Source: CAKRPJ01 sp934376955
GTDB lineage: Bacteria > Bacillota > Clostridia > Lachnospirales > Lachnospiraceae
DNA length: 64,000 nucleotides
Assembly (NCBI GenBank): GCA_934376955.1
Contig: CAKRPJ010000004.1
Location: 49,546-113,545 of the forward strand
Direction: 5' to 3'
Part shown: piece after piece, positions 16,170-24,950 of the stretch
Layout: each line of letters begins with the position of its first letter
Numbering within the stretch: position 1 is the stretch's first letter
The notes under the pieces: generated by a model
The model's database searches: none
The model's input: the letters and a program-made list of their open reading frames with translations, nothing else
What the model was told of the DNA's origin: nothing
Translations under genes and position numbers: made by a program

Positions 16170-17036
16170 TTATTGAAAAAATGATGATATGTAATCAATA
16201 CGCTCTTGCGTTTTTTGGTCTTTTTCAATGTAAACTGCCAGAATAGAAGAAAGCAGCGTAACAAGAGAAGTTGGGGTTGTCATAGAGTTGTAATAAACAA
16301 GGCTGGATGTCTGGCATAGTATAAGTTTTTCAGCATAGTAACTGGTAGGAGCGGTTGGTCGATCTGTGATACAGATGGTATGACACCCTAATTCATGAGC
16401 ACATTTCGCCATTTTAATAGCAAATTCTTTATAATTTGGAAATGAAAAAATAACAAACACATCCTCTTTGCTTATATTGATTAGATAGTGCGGCAAAAGG
16501 GGTGGATTATCTTCGTAAATAATTTCAGCATCAATAGATAAAAATTTTAATCTAACAAGCAGTATTTCAGTTATGGGTTTATTGAGGCCGGTACCAACTA
16601 TATATACCTTCCGTGCATTTTTTATAAGCATTGCTGTTTCATACAGTGTTTCTGGTGATATATTGTCGTAAGTTGCATGCATTAGGTGAAACTCGTTTTG
16701 GATGGCATTATGGATGATGTCATCTGCAGAGGTATCACGCAAATCTTTGATTTCAGATTTAATAATCCGTTTGGGAAGAATGTAGTTTTGTACATAGTTT
16801 TGTAGATCTTTTTTAAAAGCTCCGAAACTATCATATCCCAGTTTTTTTGCAAAACGAATCACGGTCACATTTGTCACTCCAATCAGTTTGCTGATATCTT
16901 CAAGGCGCATGAAACAAACGTTTTCTTCCTGCTTTAAGACCAGATCAGCGATTGATTTTTGAGTCGTGCTAAGTGAAGAATAGATATTATGAATTCTGGT
17001 AATAGGATTGGTATAGGTTTGATTTTGATGATTCAT
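16170..17036 (-). CDS. MurR/RpiR family transcriptional regulator
   Basis: 288 aa; ATG at 17036 has GGAG six bases upstream, and a longer frame to 17072 has none. The N-terminal RpiR helix-turn-helix is visible (LEDISKLIGVTNVTVIRFAKKLGYDSFGAFKKDL), then a SIS sugar-phosphate isomerase domain (KVYIVGTGLNKPITEILLVRL; CHTICITDRPTAPTSYYAEK). SIS domains usually sense phosphosugars, and MurR senses N-acetylmuramate phosphate. It is divergent from the second peptide importer, which it probably controls; muropeptide sensing is an inference from family only. AT-rich compared with flanking genes. Confidence 0.88.
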   Translation of the reverse strand: MNHQNQTYTNPITRIHNIYSSLSTTQKSIADLVLKQEENVCFMRLEDISKLIGVTNVTVIRFAKKLGYDSFGAFKKDLQNYVQNYILPKRIIKSEIKDLRDTSADDIIHNAIQNEFHLMHATYDNISPETLYETAMLIKNARKVYIVGTGLNKPITEILLVRLKFLSIDAEIIYEDNPPLLPHYLINISKEDVFVIFSFPNYKEFAIKMAKCAHELGCHTICITDRPTAPTSYYAEKLILCQTSSLVYYNSMTTPTSLVTLLSSILAVYIEKDQKTQERIDYISSFFQ

Positions 17037-17417
17037 TAAATTCTCCAATCTGTTTTGAACGCAGATAGGCATTCTGCATTTCGAATGTAGGATGCACTAA
17101 GTGGCAGGACAGAGGATACTTATGTCAGTGGAAATTGAGTATCTCTCATTGTCATTGAGATTAATAAGTGATATTTAAATATAGCAGTAATTATACCATA
17201 TAATGAAAAAAGGTGGGTATAGAAGATTATGAAAAGTAAGTGAAAAACGAAAATATCAATATAAAATAAAAATATGTTGACACAAAAGATAATCAGGTAT
17301 ATATTAATATATATACAACAATCATAAAGCATATATAAATATATACTTATATAAACCAATAACATATCCATTAGCATTTGAATATAAAAAATGCCGGACA
17401 CTTATTAGTCCAGCACT
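17037..17417. other. AT-rich intergenic region with a degenerate hairpin repeat
   Basis: About 380 bp, strongly AT-rich. It contains, at 17115-17131, a 17 bp match to the hairpin element at 19392-19408, here with a decayed stem (ATGTCAGTG against CATTGTCAT, 17122-17155). Open frames on the minus strand here are runs of Ile/Tyr/Leu from AT-rich sequence and lack ribosome binding sites, so I call no gene. Confidence 0.6.
17115..17155. repeat. Degenerate copy of the importer hairpin repeat
   Basis: Shares 17 identical bases (GATACTTATGTCAGTGG) with the hairpin at 19392-19431. The second arm has diverged, leaving a weak stem. It lies upstream of the rpiR-type gene. Confidence 0.55.
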
Positions 17418-17600
17418 TTAATAATTCTTAGAACGAAATTTCGATAGCATTACTGTAGTTATACAAGCTACCAGTAATGAAATAAATAATCCAATGACAC
17501 ATATAGCATTCCAGTAAACCACCAACAAAAAAAAGAAAAAAACAATCCAGCTTAAAATTGCAGATACAAGTAACAGTTTATGTGTTTTGACATTATTCAT
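17418..17600 (-). CDS. Small membrane protein, unknown function
   Basis: 60 aa with two hydrophobic segments (LLLVSAILSWIVFFFFLLVVYW and ICVIGLFISLLVACITTVML) and a basic C-terminus, so a likely two-pass membrane hairpin. The start is supported by GGAGG four bases before the ATG (complement of CCTCC at 17605-17609). It sits in AT-rich DNA between the regulator and the second importer and resembles nothing I recognise. It could be a spurious frame, but the ribosome binding site and hydrophobic pattern favour a real gene. Confidence 0.5.
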   Translation of the reverse strand: MNNVKTHKLLLVSAILSWIVFFFFLLVVYWNAICVIGLFISLLVACITTVMLSKFRSKNY

Positions 17601-17804
17601 AGATCCTCCACTATTCCTCTACAAAATATAAATCTTATAAAAAACATAGCACAATTAATTTGAAATAGCAAGAAAATAATAATTAATGCACCTTAGAATA
17701 AGGATCAACATAAATATTCAGAAGGTTAATTATCAAATATACCTATTTTTATATAGTTATATTTATAGAACACATCAAAATACTATTAAAAAGGAGAGAA
17801 AGCT

Positions 17805-19340
17805 ATGAAAAAACACCTTGAGAAACTAGCAGTTATTCTATTATTAGTTATGTCAGTATGTTTATTTGCAGGTTGCAACAAGCAGGCAAATAGTAAAAAA
17901 GACACCTTGACGGTGGCATTCCGCAATGAGCCGGCAAATATGGATCCAACGGGAAGTTCTTCCCTTACAGCTTTTTGTATTCAGTTTCAGAATTTTGATC
18001 GACTGATAATTAATAATGGAGACGGCACTTTTGCTCCTTCATTGGCAAAAGAATGGGAACAAATAGATTCGCTCACATATCGCTTTTATCTTCAGGAAGG
18101 TGTGAAATTTCATGATGGTTCGGAGATGACGGCAGACGATGTGGTTTACACTATAGCCAGGGCAGAAAAATCCAGCTTCAGTTCTTCTTTCTTTGGATAT
18201 TTTAATGGTGAAGCCTGTAAGGCAGTAGATAAATATACGGTAGATATTTCAACGTATGAACCATTCGCCCCTTTCCTTACATATTTATCCTCATCACGAG
18301 GATCTATTGTTCCAAAAGCATACATTGAGAAGGTTGGTGATGAGGAGTTTGGACGTAAGCCCATTGGAACAGGCGCTTTTAAATTTGATTCTTGGACTTC
18401 CGGTGATAACATTACAATGGTACGCAACGATGACTATTGGAATAAAGACAAAAAAATTTCAGTAAACAAAATAGTTAATCGTTTTATAACGGATACTTCA
18501 GCACGAGCAATTGAGATTGAGTCTGGCGCAGTCGATATTTCATTACATGTTGCAGGAAATGATGCCACCCGTCTTGAAACCACAAAAGGTGCAAAAGTTC
18601 AGATCGGCCCATCCTATAGTACGACTTACCTTCGCTTTGATACTATAAACAATGATACATATAAAGATATTAATATTCGTAAGGCATTAAGAGCAGCAAT
18701 TGATATGGATGCGGTTGTTAATACTGTTTGGGGAAATGGTGGAGAAAGAGCAAAGAGTTATTATTCACCGGTTCTTCTCGGATGGAAAGATGAATGCAGT
18801 AATGACTATGATGAAGATGCCGCAAAGAAATATTTAGCAGATGCAGTAGCTAATGGATTTGATGTTAATAAAACATATACCATTTATTGTTCTGGTGATT
18901 CTCTTGAAACAAATGCATTACAGGCATTTATGAACCAGTGGAAGAAGGTGTTAGGGCTAAATTTTGAAATGAATATTATGGATAATGCTACATTAACAAG
19001 TAAGATCAATAGTGGCACCGGTGAAATTCCATTTTTCATTTCTTCTACTAACGCAGCAGCAGGTGATCCTGACCATGGATTATTTGTATATAAAGGAACG
19101 ACTTGTACCACTCATAACGATCCGGTACTGTTTGATTTAATCAGTAAAGCGGCAGCAGAGTTTGATATGGAAAAGAGAATTAAGTTATATGGAGAGATTC
19201 AGGACATGCTTCATGAAGGATGTTACACAATTCCAATGGTAAATACTAATGCCATCTACGGACTTAATGAAAGCGTTCAGGGATTGACAACACATCCCGG
19301 TTATGTGCCTGATCTTACCGGAATTTATTTTGAAAATTGA
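17805..19340 (+). CDS. Family 5 peptide-binding lipoprotein of the second importer
   Basis: 511 aa. Signal peptide with lipobox LFAGC, so lipid-anchored at Cys24. SBP family 5 blocks are present (GVKFHDGSEMTADDVVYTI, IGTGAFKFDSW, IDMDAVVNTVWG). It delivers peptides to the permease encoded downstream. AAGGAGAG precedes the ATG. It is separated from the permease genes by a stable 13 bp hairpin, which could let more binding protein than permease be made. Divergent from the RpiR-type regulator. Confidence 0.92.
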   Translation: MKKHLEKLAVILLLVMSVCLFAGCNKQANSKKDTLTVAFRNEPANMDPTGSSSLTAFCIQFQNFDRLIINNGDGTFAPSLAKEWEQIDSLTYRFYLQEGVKFHDGSEMTADDVVYTIARAEKSSFSSSFFGYFNGEACKAVDKYTVDISTYEPFAPFLTYLSSSRGSIVPKAYIEKVGDEEFGRKPIGTGAFKFDSWTSGDNITMVRNDDYWNKDKKISVNKIVNRFITDTSARAIEIESGAVDISLHVAGNDATRLETTKGAKVQIGPSYSTTYLRFDTINNDTYKDINIRKALRAAIDMDAVVNTVWGNGGERAKSYYSPVLLGWKDECSNDYDEDAAKKYLADAVANGFDVNKTYTIYCSGDSLETNALQAFMNQWKKVLGLNFEMNIMDNATLTSKINSGTGEIPFFISSTNAAAGDPDHGLFVYKGTTCTTHNDPVLFDLISKAAAEFDMEKRIKLYGEIQDMLHEGCYTIPMVNTNAIYGLNESVQGLTTHPGYVPDLTGIYFEN

Positions 19341-19398
19341 TAATCATTTCCCATCTGCAGTGCATGGATCACTATGCAGTGGGAGTGGAGAGATACTT

Positions 19399-19431
19399 AT
19401 GTCAGTGGGAGCGTTCCTCTCTCACTGACAT
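19399..19431 (+). repeat. Intergenic hairpin between binding protein and permease genes
   Basis: ATGTCAGTGGGAG (19399-19411) pairs with CTCTCACTGACAT (19419-19431) with one G-U pair and a 7 nt loop. A T6 run occurs 11 bases downstream. A degenerate homologue lies at 17115-17155. Position suggests mRNA stabilisation or partial attenuation, as known for hairpins between malE and malF. Confidence 0.65.
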
Positions 19432-19464
19432 TCGCGGAGCGTTTTTTAGTAGGAGGTACAGTGT

Positions 19465-20451
19465 ATGCATAAGTATATTTTAAAACGTCTGATAATGCTT
19501 ATACCAGTACTGATAGGGGTAAGCCTTGTTGTATTCTTGATGCTTGAGATTACGCCGGGTGATCCAGCGAGACAATTAGCGGGAGCAGATGCATCAGAGG
19601 AAGCAGTAGAACAATTGAGAGATGAATTAGGATTAAATGATCCGGCAGTAACAAGATTTTTTCGATATATGTGGAATGCATGTCATGGAGATCTAGGCAA
19701 ATCATACACAACAAAAGCACCTGTGGTAAATGAAATTGTGAATCGTTTTCCGACAACATTTACTTTAGCATGCTTAAGTACATTGATTGCAGGTTGTACC
19801 GGAATACTGTTAGGTATTATTTCAGCAACGCATCAATACAGCTTCCTTGATCGATTTGCAACAATATTTGCTCTGCTGGGGGTGTCTATGCCTGTATTTT
19901 GGCTTGGAATGATGCTTATCGTGTTCTTTTCTGTAAAACTTTCGCTTTTGCCGTCTTCCGGCTTCAGCACCCCATTACATTGGATCATGCCGGCAGTTGC
20001 AGTGGGGTACAGAGCAGCAGCTATCATAACCAGACAGACACGTTCCTCGATGCTGGAAGTGATTCGTCAGGACTATATTCGCACTGCGAGAGCGAAAGGG
20101 CAGTCCGAGAAAATTGTAATCTATAAACATGCTTTAAAAAATGCGCTGATTCCTGTTATAACGGTTCTTGGCTTACAATTTGGTGCCGGACTGGGAGGTG
20201 CAGTAGTAACAGAAACGGTTTTTTCAATTTCGGGACTGGGAAAACTTATGGTGGATTCGATCAACGCACGAAATTATCCGATGGTGCAAGGTGGAGTACT
20301 TGTTATTGCCTGTGTATTTACACTGGTTAACTTAGCCGTTGATGTACTATATGCATATTTAGATCCAAGAATTAAATCACAGTATGGGGGGCGTGTTAAG
20401 GCTAAGAAACTTATAAAAGATAAGGGAGAAGAAAAAGGAGGCGATCAATGA
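19465..20451 (+). CDS. Oligopeptide ABC permease, DppB/OppB type (second importer)
   Basis: 328 aa with about six membrane segments. N-terminus MHKYILKRLIMLIPVLIGVSLVVF and ITPGDPARQLAG mirror the first importer's DppB. The coupling loop is DYIRTARAKGQSEKI. The C-terminus carries a Lys/Glu-rich tail (AKKLIKDKGEEKGGDQ) absent from the first copy. AGGAGG precedes the ATG. Its stop overlaps the start of the next gene, indicating coupled translation. Paralogous to the 8910-9863 product. Confidence 0.93.
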   Translation: MHKYILKRLIMLIPVLIGVSLVVFLMLEITPGDPARQLAGADASEEAVEQLRDELGLNDPAVTRFFRYMWNACHGDLGKSYTTKAPVVNEIVNRFPTTFTLACLSTLIAGCTGILLGIISATHQYSFLDRFATIFALLGVSMPVFWLGMMLIVFFSVKLSLLPSSGFSTPLHWIMPAVAVGYRAAAIITRQTRSSMLEVIRQDYIRTARAKGQSEKIVIYKHALKNALIPVITVLGLQFGAGLGGAVVTETVFSISGLGKLMVDSINARNYPMVQGGVLVIACVFTLVNLAVDVLYAYLDPRIKSQYGGRVKAKKLIKDKGEEKGGDQ

Positions 20452-21317
20452 TGAGTGAACAGACTTCTTTTAAGAAAAAGAGCATGAGGGAAGAAAAAAT
20501 CAGAGCCTTTATGAAGAATAAACTTGCAGTAACTGGTGCTATTCTTTTAATGGTAATGATTTTGCTTGCGGTTGCTTCTCCGATTATTGCACCATATGGA
20601 TTTGATGAGCAGAATTATGAGGTCGCTCGTCAAACTCCCTCCTTTGCTCATCTCGCAGGTACAGATGAGTTAGGAAGGGATATTTTTTCTCGAATTTTGT
20701 ATGGCGGTAGAGTATCTCTTACAATCGGTATCATATCAGTTGGAATTGGGCTTTTTTGTGGAGGATCTCTTGGAGTACTTGCTGCTTATTATGGAGGGAT
20801 TGCGGAAACGGTTATCATGCGAATTGTCGATGTACTGATGGCAATACCGAGTATTATTCTTTCAATTTCAGTCTGTGCTGCACTGGGATCCGGAATTGTA
20901 AATACTATGATAGCCGTTGGAATCAGTTCAATCCCTACATACGCAAGAGTTTTTCGGTCATCTGTCATTTCAGAAAAATCAAAAGAATATATTGAAGCGG
21001 CGAAGGCGGTCGGAGCTGGAAATGTCAGAATTATTTTAAAGCACATTTTACCAAATTCAATTGCTCCAGTTATTGTCCAAGCCTCCTTGGGTGTTGCACA
21101 GGCAATTACAACAGCGGCCTCATTAAGTTTTATAGGTCTTGGAATTCAACCACCAAATCCAGAATGGGGAGCACTTCTTTCAAGCGGACGTCAATATATC
21201 AGAGATTTTCCCCACATGGTAGTATATCCCGGAATTGCGATCATGTTGACTGTACTTGCATTGAACTTAATAGGAGACGGTTTACGCGATGCTCTGGATC
21301 CGCGTTTGAAACGTTAG
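20448..21317 (+). CDS. Oligopeptide ABC permease, DppC/OppC type (second importer)
   Basis: 289 aa; ATGATG at 20448 with AGGAGG six bases upstream. Six membrane segments, with HLAGTDELGRDIFSRI and the coupling loop EYIEAAKAVGAGNVRI. Shorter at the N-terminus and first loop than the paralogue at 9869-10795. Forms the channel with the DppB-type permease. Followed after 13 bp by the OppD-type ATPase. Confidence 0.93.
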   Translation: MMSEQTSFKKKSMREEKIRAFMKNKLAVTGAILLMVMILLAVASPIIAPYGFDEQNYEVARQTPSFAHLAGTDELGRDIFSRILYGGRVSLTIGIISVGIGLFCGGSLGVLAAYYGGIAETVIMRIVDVLMAIPSIILSISVCAALGSGIVNTMIAVGISSIPTYARVFRSSVISEKSKEYIEAAKAVGAGNVRIILKHILPNSIAPVIVQASLGVAQAITTAASLSFIGLGIQPPNPEWGALLSSGRQYIRDFPHMVVYPGIAIMLTVLALNLIGDGLRDALDPRLKR

Positions 21318-21330
21318 AGGAGGGTGGATT

Positions 21331-22314
21331 ATGAGTCTATTAGAGTTAAAGGATCTAACGATTCATTTCTTTACTGACGAAGGTGTTGTAAAAGCAGTAA
21401 ACAGCCTATCTCTACATGTTGGCGAAGGAGAAACGTTAGGCTTGGTAGGAGAAACAGGAGCAGGAAAGACCACGACTGCTCTAGGAATTATGAAACTGGT
21501 ACCGGATCCCCCCGGAAAAATCGTATCGGGACAGATTATTTATAATGGGGAAGATTTAGTGAGAAAAAGTCAGATTGAAATGCGCGATATTCGCGGAAGA
21601 CAGATTTCAATGATTTTCCAAGATCCTATGACTGCATTAAATCCAGTTCTCACTGTTGGTGACCAGATAGCTGAGGTAATAAGGCTTCATGAAGAAATAT
21701 CACGGGCGGATGCATATCTTAAAGCAGCAGAAATGCTGGAGATGGTTGGCATACCGTCAGAAAGACTGGGAGAATATCCACATCAGTTTTCGGGCGGAAT
21801 GAAGCAAAGAGTAGTTATTGCGATCGCCCTTGCCTGTAATCCAAAATTATTGATTGCAGATGAGCCGACTACCGCACTGGATGTGACAATTCAAGCTCAG
21901 GTTCTAAAGATGATGAATGATTTAAAACAGAATTTGGGTACCTCAATGATATTGATTACGCACGATTTGGGAGTAGTAGCAGAAACTTGTGATAAGGTTG
22001 CGATTATGTATGCAGGAGAGATAGTTGAGTCAGGATCTTTGGAAGATATTTTTCATCATACGGCTCACCCATATACAAAAGGATTGTTTGAATCAATTCC
22101 AAGTTTAAAAAAGGATATGAAACGATTAAAACCGATAAAAGGATTAATGCCGGATCCCAGAAATTTGCCGGAAGGATGTTCATTCAGTCCGCGTTGTCCT
22201 TATGCAAAGGATGCATGTAACCGTGAGAATCCAGAGATAAGCGAGATTACATCGGGGCATTTTGTGAAATGTCCGTACTGGAGAGAAGTTCACTTGAATC
22301 GGGGGGACTTGTAA
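21331..22314 (+). CDS. Oligopeptide ABC ATPase, OppD/DppD type (second importer)
   Basis: 327 aa. Walker A is GETGAGKTT, identical to the first importer's OppD, with signature FSGGMKQR and Walker B LLIADEPTTALD. The C-terminal oligopeptide extension contains CSFSPRCPYAKDAC. Strong GGAGGGTGG Shine-Dalgarno sequence. The next gene starts immediately after the stop. The near-identical motif set shows that the two importers are duplicates or close relatives. Confidence 0.93.
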   Translation: MSLLELKDLTIHFFTDEGVVKAVNSLSLHVGEGETLGLVGETGAGKTTTALGIMKLVPDPPGKIVSGQIIYNGEDLVRKSQIEMRDIRGRQISMIFQDPMTALNPVLTVGDQIAEVIRLHEEISRADAYLKAAEMLEMVGIPSERLGEYPHQFSGGMKQRVVIAIALACNPKLLIADEPTTALDVTIQAQVLKMMNDLKQNLGTSMILITHDLGVVAETCDKVAIMYAGEIVESGSLEDIFHHTAHPYTKGLFESIPSLKKDMKRLKPIKGLMPDPRNLPEGCSFSPRCPYAKDACNRENPEISEITSGHFVKCPYWREVHLNRGDL

Positions 22315-23310
22315 ATGGCAAATGAAAATATTCTACTTAAGGTTAATAATCTAAAAAAGTATTTTAAAACAGCGAAAGGACAATTGCATGCGGTAGATGA
22401 CATTTCGTTTACTTTGGAAAAAGGAAAAACGCTTGGAATAGTTGGAGAATCCGGTTGTGGAAAATCTACATTGGGCAGAACAATCCTCAATTTAATTCCG
22501 GCAACTTCCGGAGAAGTGATTTTTGATGGTATTCATGTTGAAAATGCAGATAAAAAGCAAATGAGGCATCTTAGACAGGACATGCAAATCATTTTTCAGG
22601 ATCCATTTTCATCCTTAGATCCTAGATTATCTGTGAGTGAGATTATCATGGAACCTTTGGAAATATACAATATTTACCCTTCAAAGGCAGAAAGACAAAA
22701 AAGAGTAGAAGAATTAATGGATACCGTTGGTCTGGCAAAGAGACTGGCGAATTCATATCCTCATGAGTTGGATGGAGGACGCAGACAGCGCATCGGAGTT
22801 GCCCGTGCGCTTGCATTGAATCCCAAATTTATTGTTTGCGATGAACCAGTGTCAGCGCTTGACGTATCTATTCAGGCACAGATCCTAAATTTGATGCAGG
22901 ATCTGCAAGAGCAACAGGGGCTGGCATATATGTTTATTACTCATGATTTGTCAGTTGTGAAACATATTTCCGATGATATTTTAGTAATGTATTTGGGCAA
23001 GATGGTGGAAAAATGTCAGTCTAAAGAATTGTTTAGAAATCATCTTCACCCTTATACAAATGCACTTCTGGCTGCAATTCCGGTGCCGGAAATTGGAGCA
23101 GCAAAAAATCGTGTACTGCTACAGGGGGAATTATCTTCCCCGATAAATCCAAAACCAGGATGTAGATTTGCAAACCGCTGCAGATATGCGTGTGAAAAGT
23201 GCTTTAAAGAAGAACCAGAACTGCAGGAGGTGCTCCCTGGCCACTTTGTGTCATGTCATCAATTAGAAAAGATCAAGGAGGAAAAAGAAAAGCAACATGA
23301 GCAAGAATAG
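22315..23310 (+). CDS. Oligopeptide ABC ATPase, OppF/DppF type (second importer)
   Basis: 331 aa, starting directly after the OppD stop codon with GGGGGGAC upstream. Walker A GESGCGKST and Walker B FIVCDEPVSALD are normal, but the signature motif is LDGGRRQR (22768-22788), as in the first importer's OppF. The C-terminal CRFANRCRYACEKC block matches oligopeptide ATPases. Ends with a charged Lys/Glu tail and overlaps the C26 hydrolase gene by 14 bp. Confidence 0.93.
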   Translation: MANENILLKVNNLKKYFKTAKGQLHAVDDISFTLEKGKTLGIVGESGCGKSTLGRTILNLIPATSGEVIFDGIHVENADKKQMRHLRQDMQIIFQDPFSSLDPRLSVSEIIMEPLEIYNIYPSKAERQKRVEELMDTVGLAKRLANSYPHELDGGRRQRIGVARALALNPKFIVCDEPVSALDVSIQAQILNLMQDLQEQQGLAYMFITHDLSVVKHISDDILVMYLGKMVEKCQSKELFRNHLHPYTNALLAAIPVPEIGAAKNRVLLQGELSSPINPKPGCRFANRCRYACEKCFKEEPELQEVLPGHFVSCHQLEKIKEEKEKQHEQE

Positions 23311-24022
23311 ACCTCTGATATTAATAATGCCGAGTGATCATACTTTTGATTCAGAATATGAAAGACGTCCTAAATTTGAATTATACAAAAATTACGCCCG
23401 ATCAGTTTACGCCGGAGGCGGGACACCGATTATGTGTGCGGAAACAGATCTGGCCGAGGAATATGCAGAAATTTGTGATGGTATACTCTTTACCGGCGGA
23501 GGTGGTATCCATCCGAGTCGCTATGGAGGTATCTTTAAGGAACGTTGGGTTGTCGCAGGTGCTACTAACATTCCAAGAGATGAAATGGAATTTTCGATGT
23601 TTGATGCATTTTACCGGAGAAAAAAACCGATGCTCGGGATATGCCATGGGTTCCATTTGATCAATGTTGGACTAGGAGGAAGTTTAATACTTAATTTTCC
23701 CAAAGATGTAGGAGAGGAGCATGAAAATGGCTGTGACCACATGGTCAATGCAGAGCCGGGCTCTCTTGTTTATAAATTATTTGGTTCCAGATTTGAAGTG
23801 AACAGCTATCATCGAAACACATTGGATCGTCTGGGCAAAGGAGTTATTATCACGTCCAGAAGTGATAAAGGAATTATTGAATCTTATGAACATGAATCGC
23901 TCCCGCTTTTTGGTTATCAATGGCATCCGGAAAGAGCACGAGATGATCAGCAAGTCCCTAATCCTTATAAGGGGCCTGATATGACGCCACTATTTAAAGA
24001 TTTTGTAGATAGATGTAAATAG
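23297..24022 (+). CDS. C26 family gamma-glutamyl hydrolase (class I glutamine amidotransferase fold)
   Basis: 241 aa. Nucleophile C116 in GICHGFH, then H210 and E212 in QWHPERA complete the triad, and an oxyanion segment TGGGGIHPSRYGG is present, as in PuuD-type gamma-glutamyl-GABA hydrolases. The elbow is GICHG rather than the usual GICRG. It is the last gene of the second importer operon and overlaps its ATPase, so it probably cleaves gamma-glutamyl bonds in the imported substrate. Exact substrate is not deducible; gamma-glutamyl peptides or muropeptide fragments fit the context. Confidence 0.85.
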   Translation: MSKNRPLILIMPSDHTFDSEYERRPKFELYKNYARSVYAGGGTPIMCAETDLAEEYAEICDGILFTGGGGIHPSRYGGIFKERWVVAGATNIPRDEMEFSMFDAFYRRKKPMLGICHGFHLINVGLGGSLILNFPKDVGEEHENGCDHMVNAEPGSLVYKLFGSRFEVNSYHRNTLDRLGKGVIITSRSDKGIIESYEHESLPLFGYQWHPERARDDQQVPNPYKGPDMTPLFKDFVDRCK

Positions 24023-24030
24023 ACTTAAAC

Positions 24031-24085
24031 AAGGACTGTTGTTTACAAGAGGATTTTAACTTGTTGAAACGACAGTCCTTATATA
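24031..24085 (+). terminator. Terminator of the second importer operon
   Basis: Long hairpin: AAGGACTGT-TGTTTACAAG (24031-24049) against CTTGTTGAAACGACAGTCCTT (24060-24080, one bulge), then TATATATTTGC. Confidence 0.7.
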
Positions 24086-24115
24086 TTTGCTAAATTTATG
24101 AAGGAAATCAAGTGC

Positions 24116-24144
24116 TTGTAACGTAACATAACGTGCGGTATAAT
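24116..24144 (+). promoter_or_regulatory. Sigma-A promoter of the 24177 gene
   Basis: TTGTAA (24116-24121), 17 bp spacer, perfect TATAAT (24139-24144). Confidence 0.65.
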
Positions 24145-24176
24145 GAAAGGAAAAAACAGACAGGACGAAAAAACAA

Positions 24177-24464
24177 ATGGAAAAGTACATTACTAAAGAC
24201 CGGATACGGGAGGCACTGGTCGTCATAAAATATCTGTTTTCTGTATATGTTACCCTTATGGCGTTTCAGACCAGACACAGCCGCCTTTACCTTATCTGCA
24301 GCCTTTTAGAGCTGGCGGGAATAATCGGGATCTCCAATCTGATCCTTATGAAAAACAGATGGATCGGACATGGAGTTCATTTTTTGCTCCTTCTGCTTTA
24401 TAATATCCAGACACTGATCATATATTTCAGCGGCTCCTTTTTAAGCCTGATCATGCTCGGATAA
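24177..24464 (+). pseudogene. Small membrane protein, possibly the truncated N-terminus of an LTA synthase-like sulfatase
   Basis: 95 aa with three to four hydrophobic segments. The final stretch (HFLLLLLYNIQTLIIYFSGSFLSLIML) resembles the last membrane helices of LtaS/alkaline phosphatase superfamily membrane enzymes, which continue into an extracellular sulfatase domain; here a stop codon follows at once and no sulfatase sequence is seen downstream. It has a good promoter but a weak ribosome binding site. It may be a decayed fragment or a genuine small membrane protein; similarity is judged by eye only. Confidence 0.4.
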
Positions 24465-24613
24465 AAACTCCTAATAATAAGTGATACTTGACTATTATCT
24501 GTAAATATTATAACATATTAATTATAAATGGAAAATATTTGTAAGATACAATACAATTAGGGCAGATAACAAAATGAATGAACGAAAAAAAGCTGCTTGG
24601 AAGGAGGCAGCTT

Positions 24614-24805
24614 ATGAAGGGAATGCCATTGGTTTTTTTATCAGATATTATGAGGGAGCAGATGGTACGAGAAAGTGCTCCTATGGTAACAAATTCTGTG
24701 CTGAACTTTTTCCTTATTGCCATAGGGACTATGGTGATTTTATATGGTGGTGGTAGGCTCTTAGATAAGATCTCTGGATGGTGGAAGAAGCGAAAAGACA
24801 GATAA
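24614..24805 (+). CDS. Small single-pass membrane protein, unknown function
   Basis: 63 aa from the ATG at 24614, supported by AAGGAGG six bases upstream; an in-frame ATG at 24578 lacks a site. One hydrophobic segment (VLNFFLIAIGTMVILYGGG) is followed by a basic C-terminal tail (WWKKRKDR), predicting an N-out or N-in anchor with a charged cytoplasmic end. No recognisable family. Followed by a strong bidirectional terminator. Confidence 0.55.
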   Translation: MKGMPLVFLSDIMREQMVRESAPMVTNSVLNFFLIAIGTMVILYGGGRLLDKISGWWKKRKDR

Positions 24806-24874
24806 AAAATATTTGGTTTCACGGACGTTCGACTTGAACGTTCTTAATGGTTCCCGCAGTTTTGGTAAAAAAAT

Positions 24875-24922
24875 AAGACGTCCATATCAGGTTGTGTGTA
24901 AGACCTGATATGGGCGTCTTTT
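24875..24922. terminator. Strong bidirectional terminator
   Basis: AAGACGTCCATATCAGGT (24875-24892) pairs with ACCTGATATGGGCGTCTT (24903-24920), one G-U pair, 10 nt loop, A-rich on one side and TTTT on the other. It separates the small membrane protein from the convergent peptidase. Confidence 0.9.
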
Positions 24923-24950
24923 ACCGCAGTCAGATAAGATCCTGACTTGC

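Noticed and set aside
17120..17401. 93-codon minus-strand frame rich in Ile/Tyr/Leu
   Set aside because: Composition follows AT-rich DNA, there is no Shine-Dalgarno site, and it overlaps the decayed hairpin repeat.
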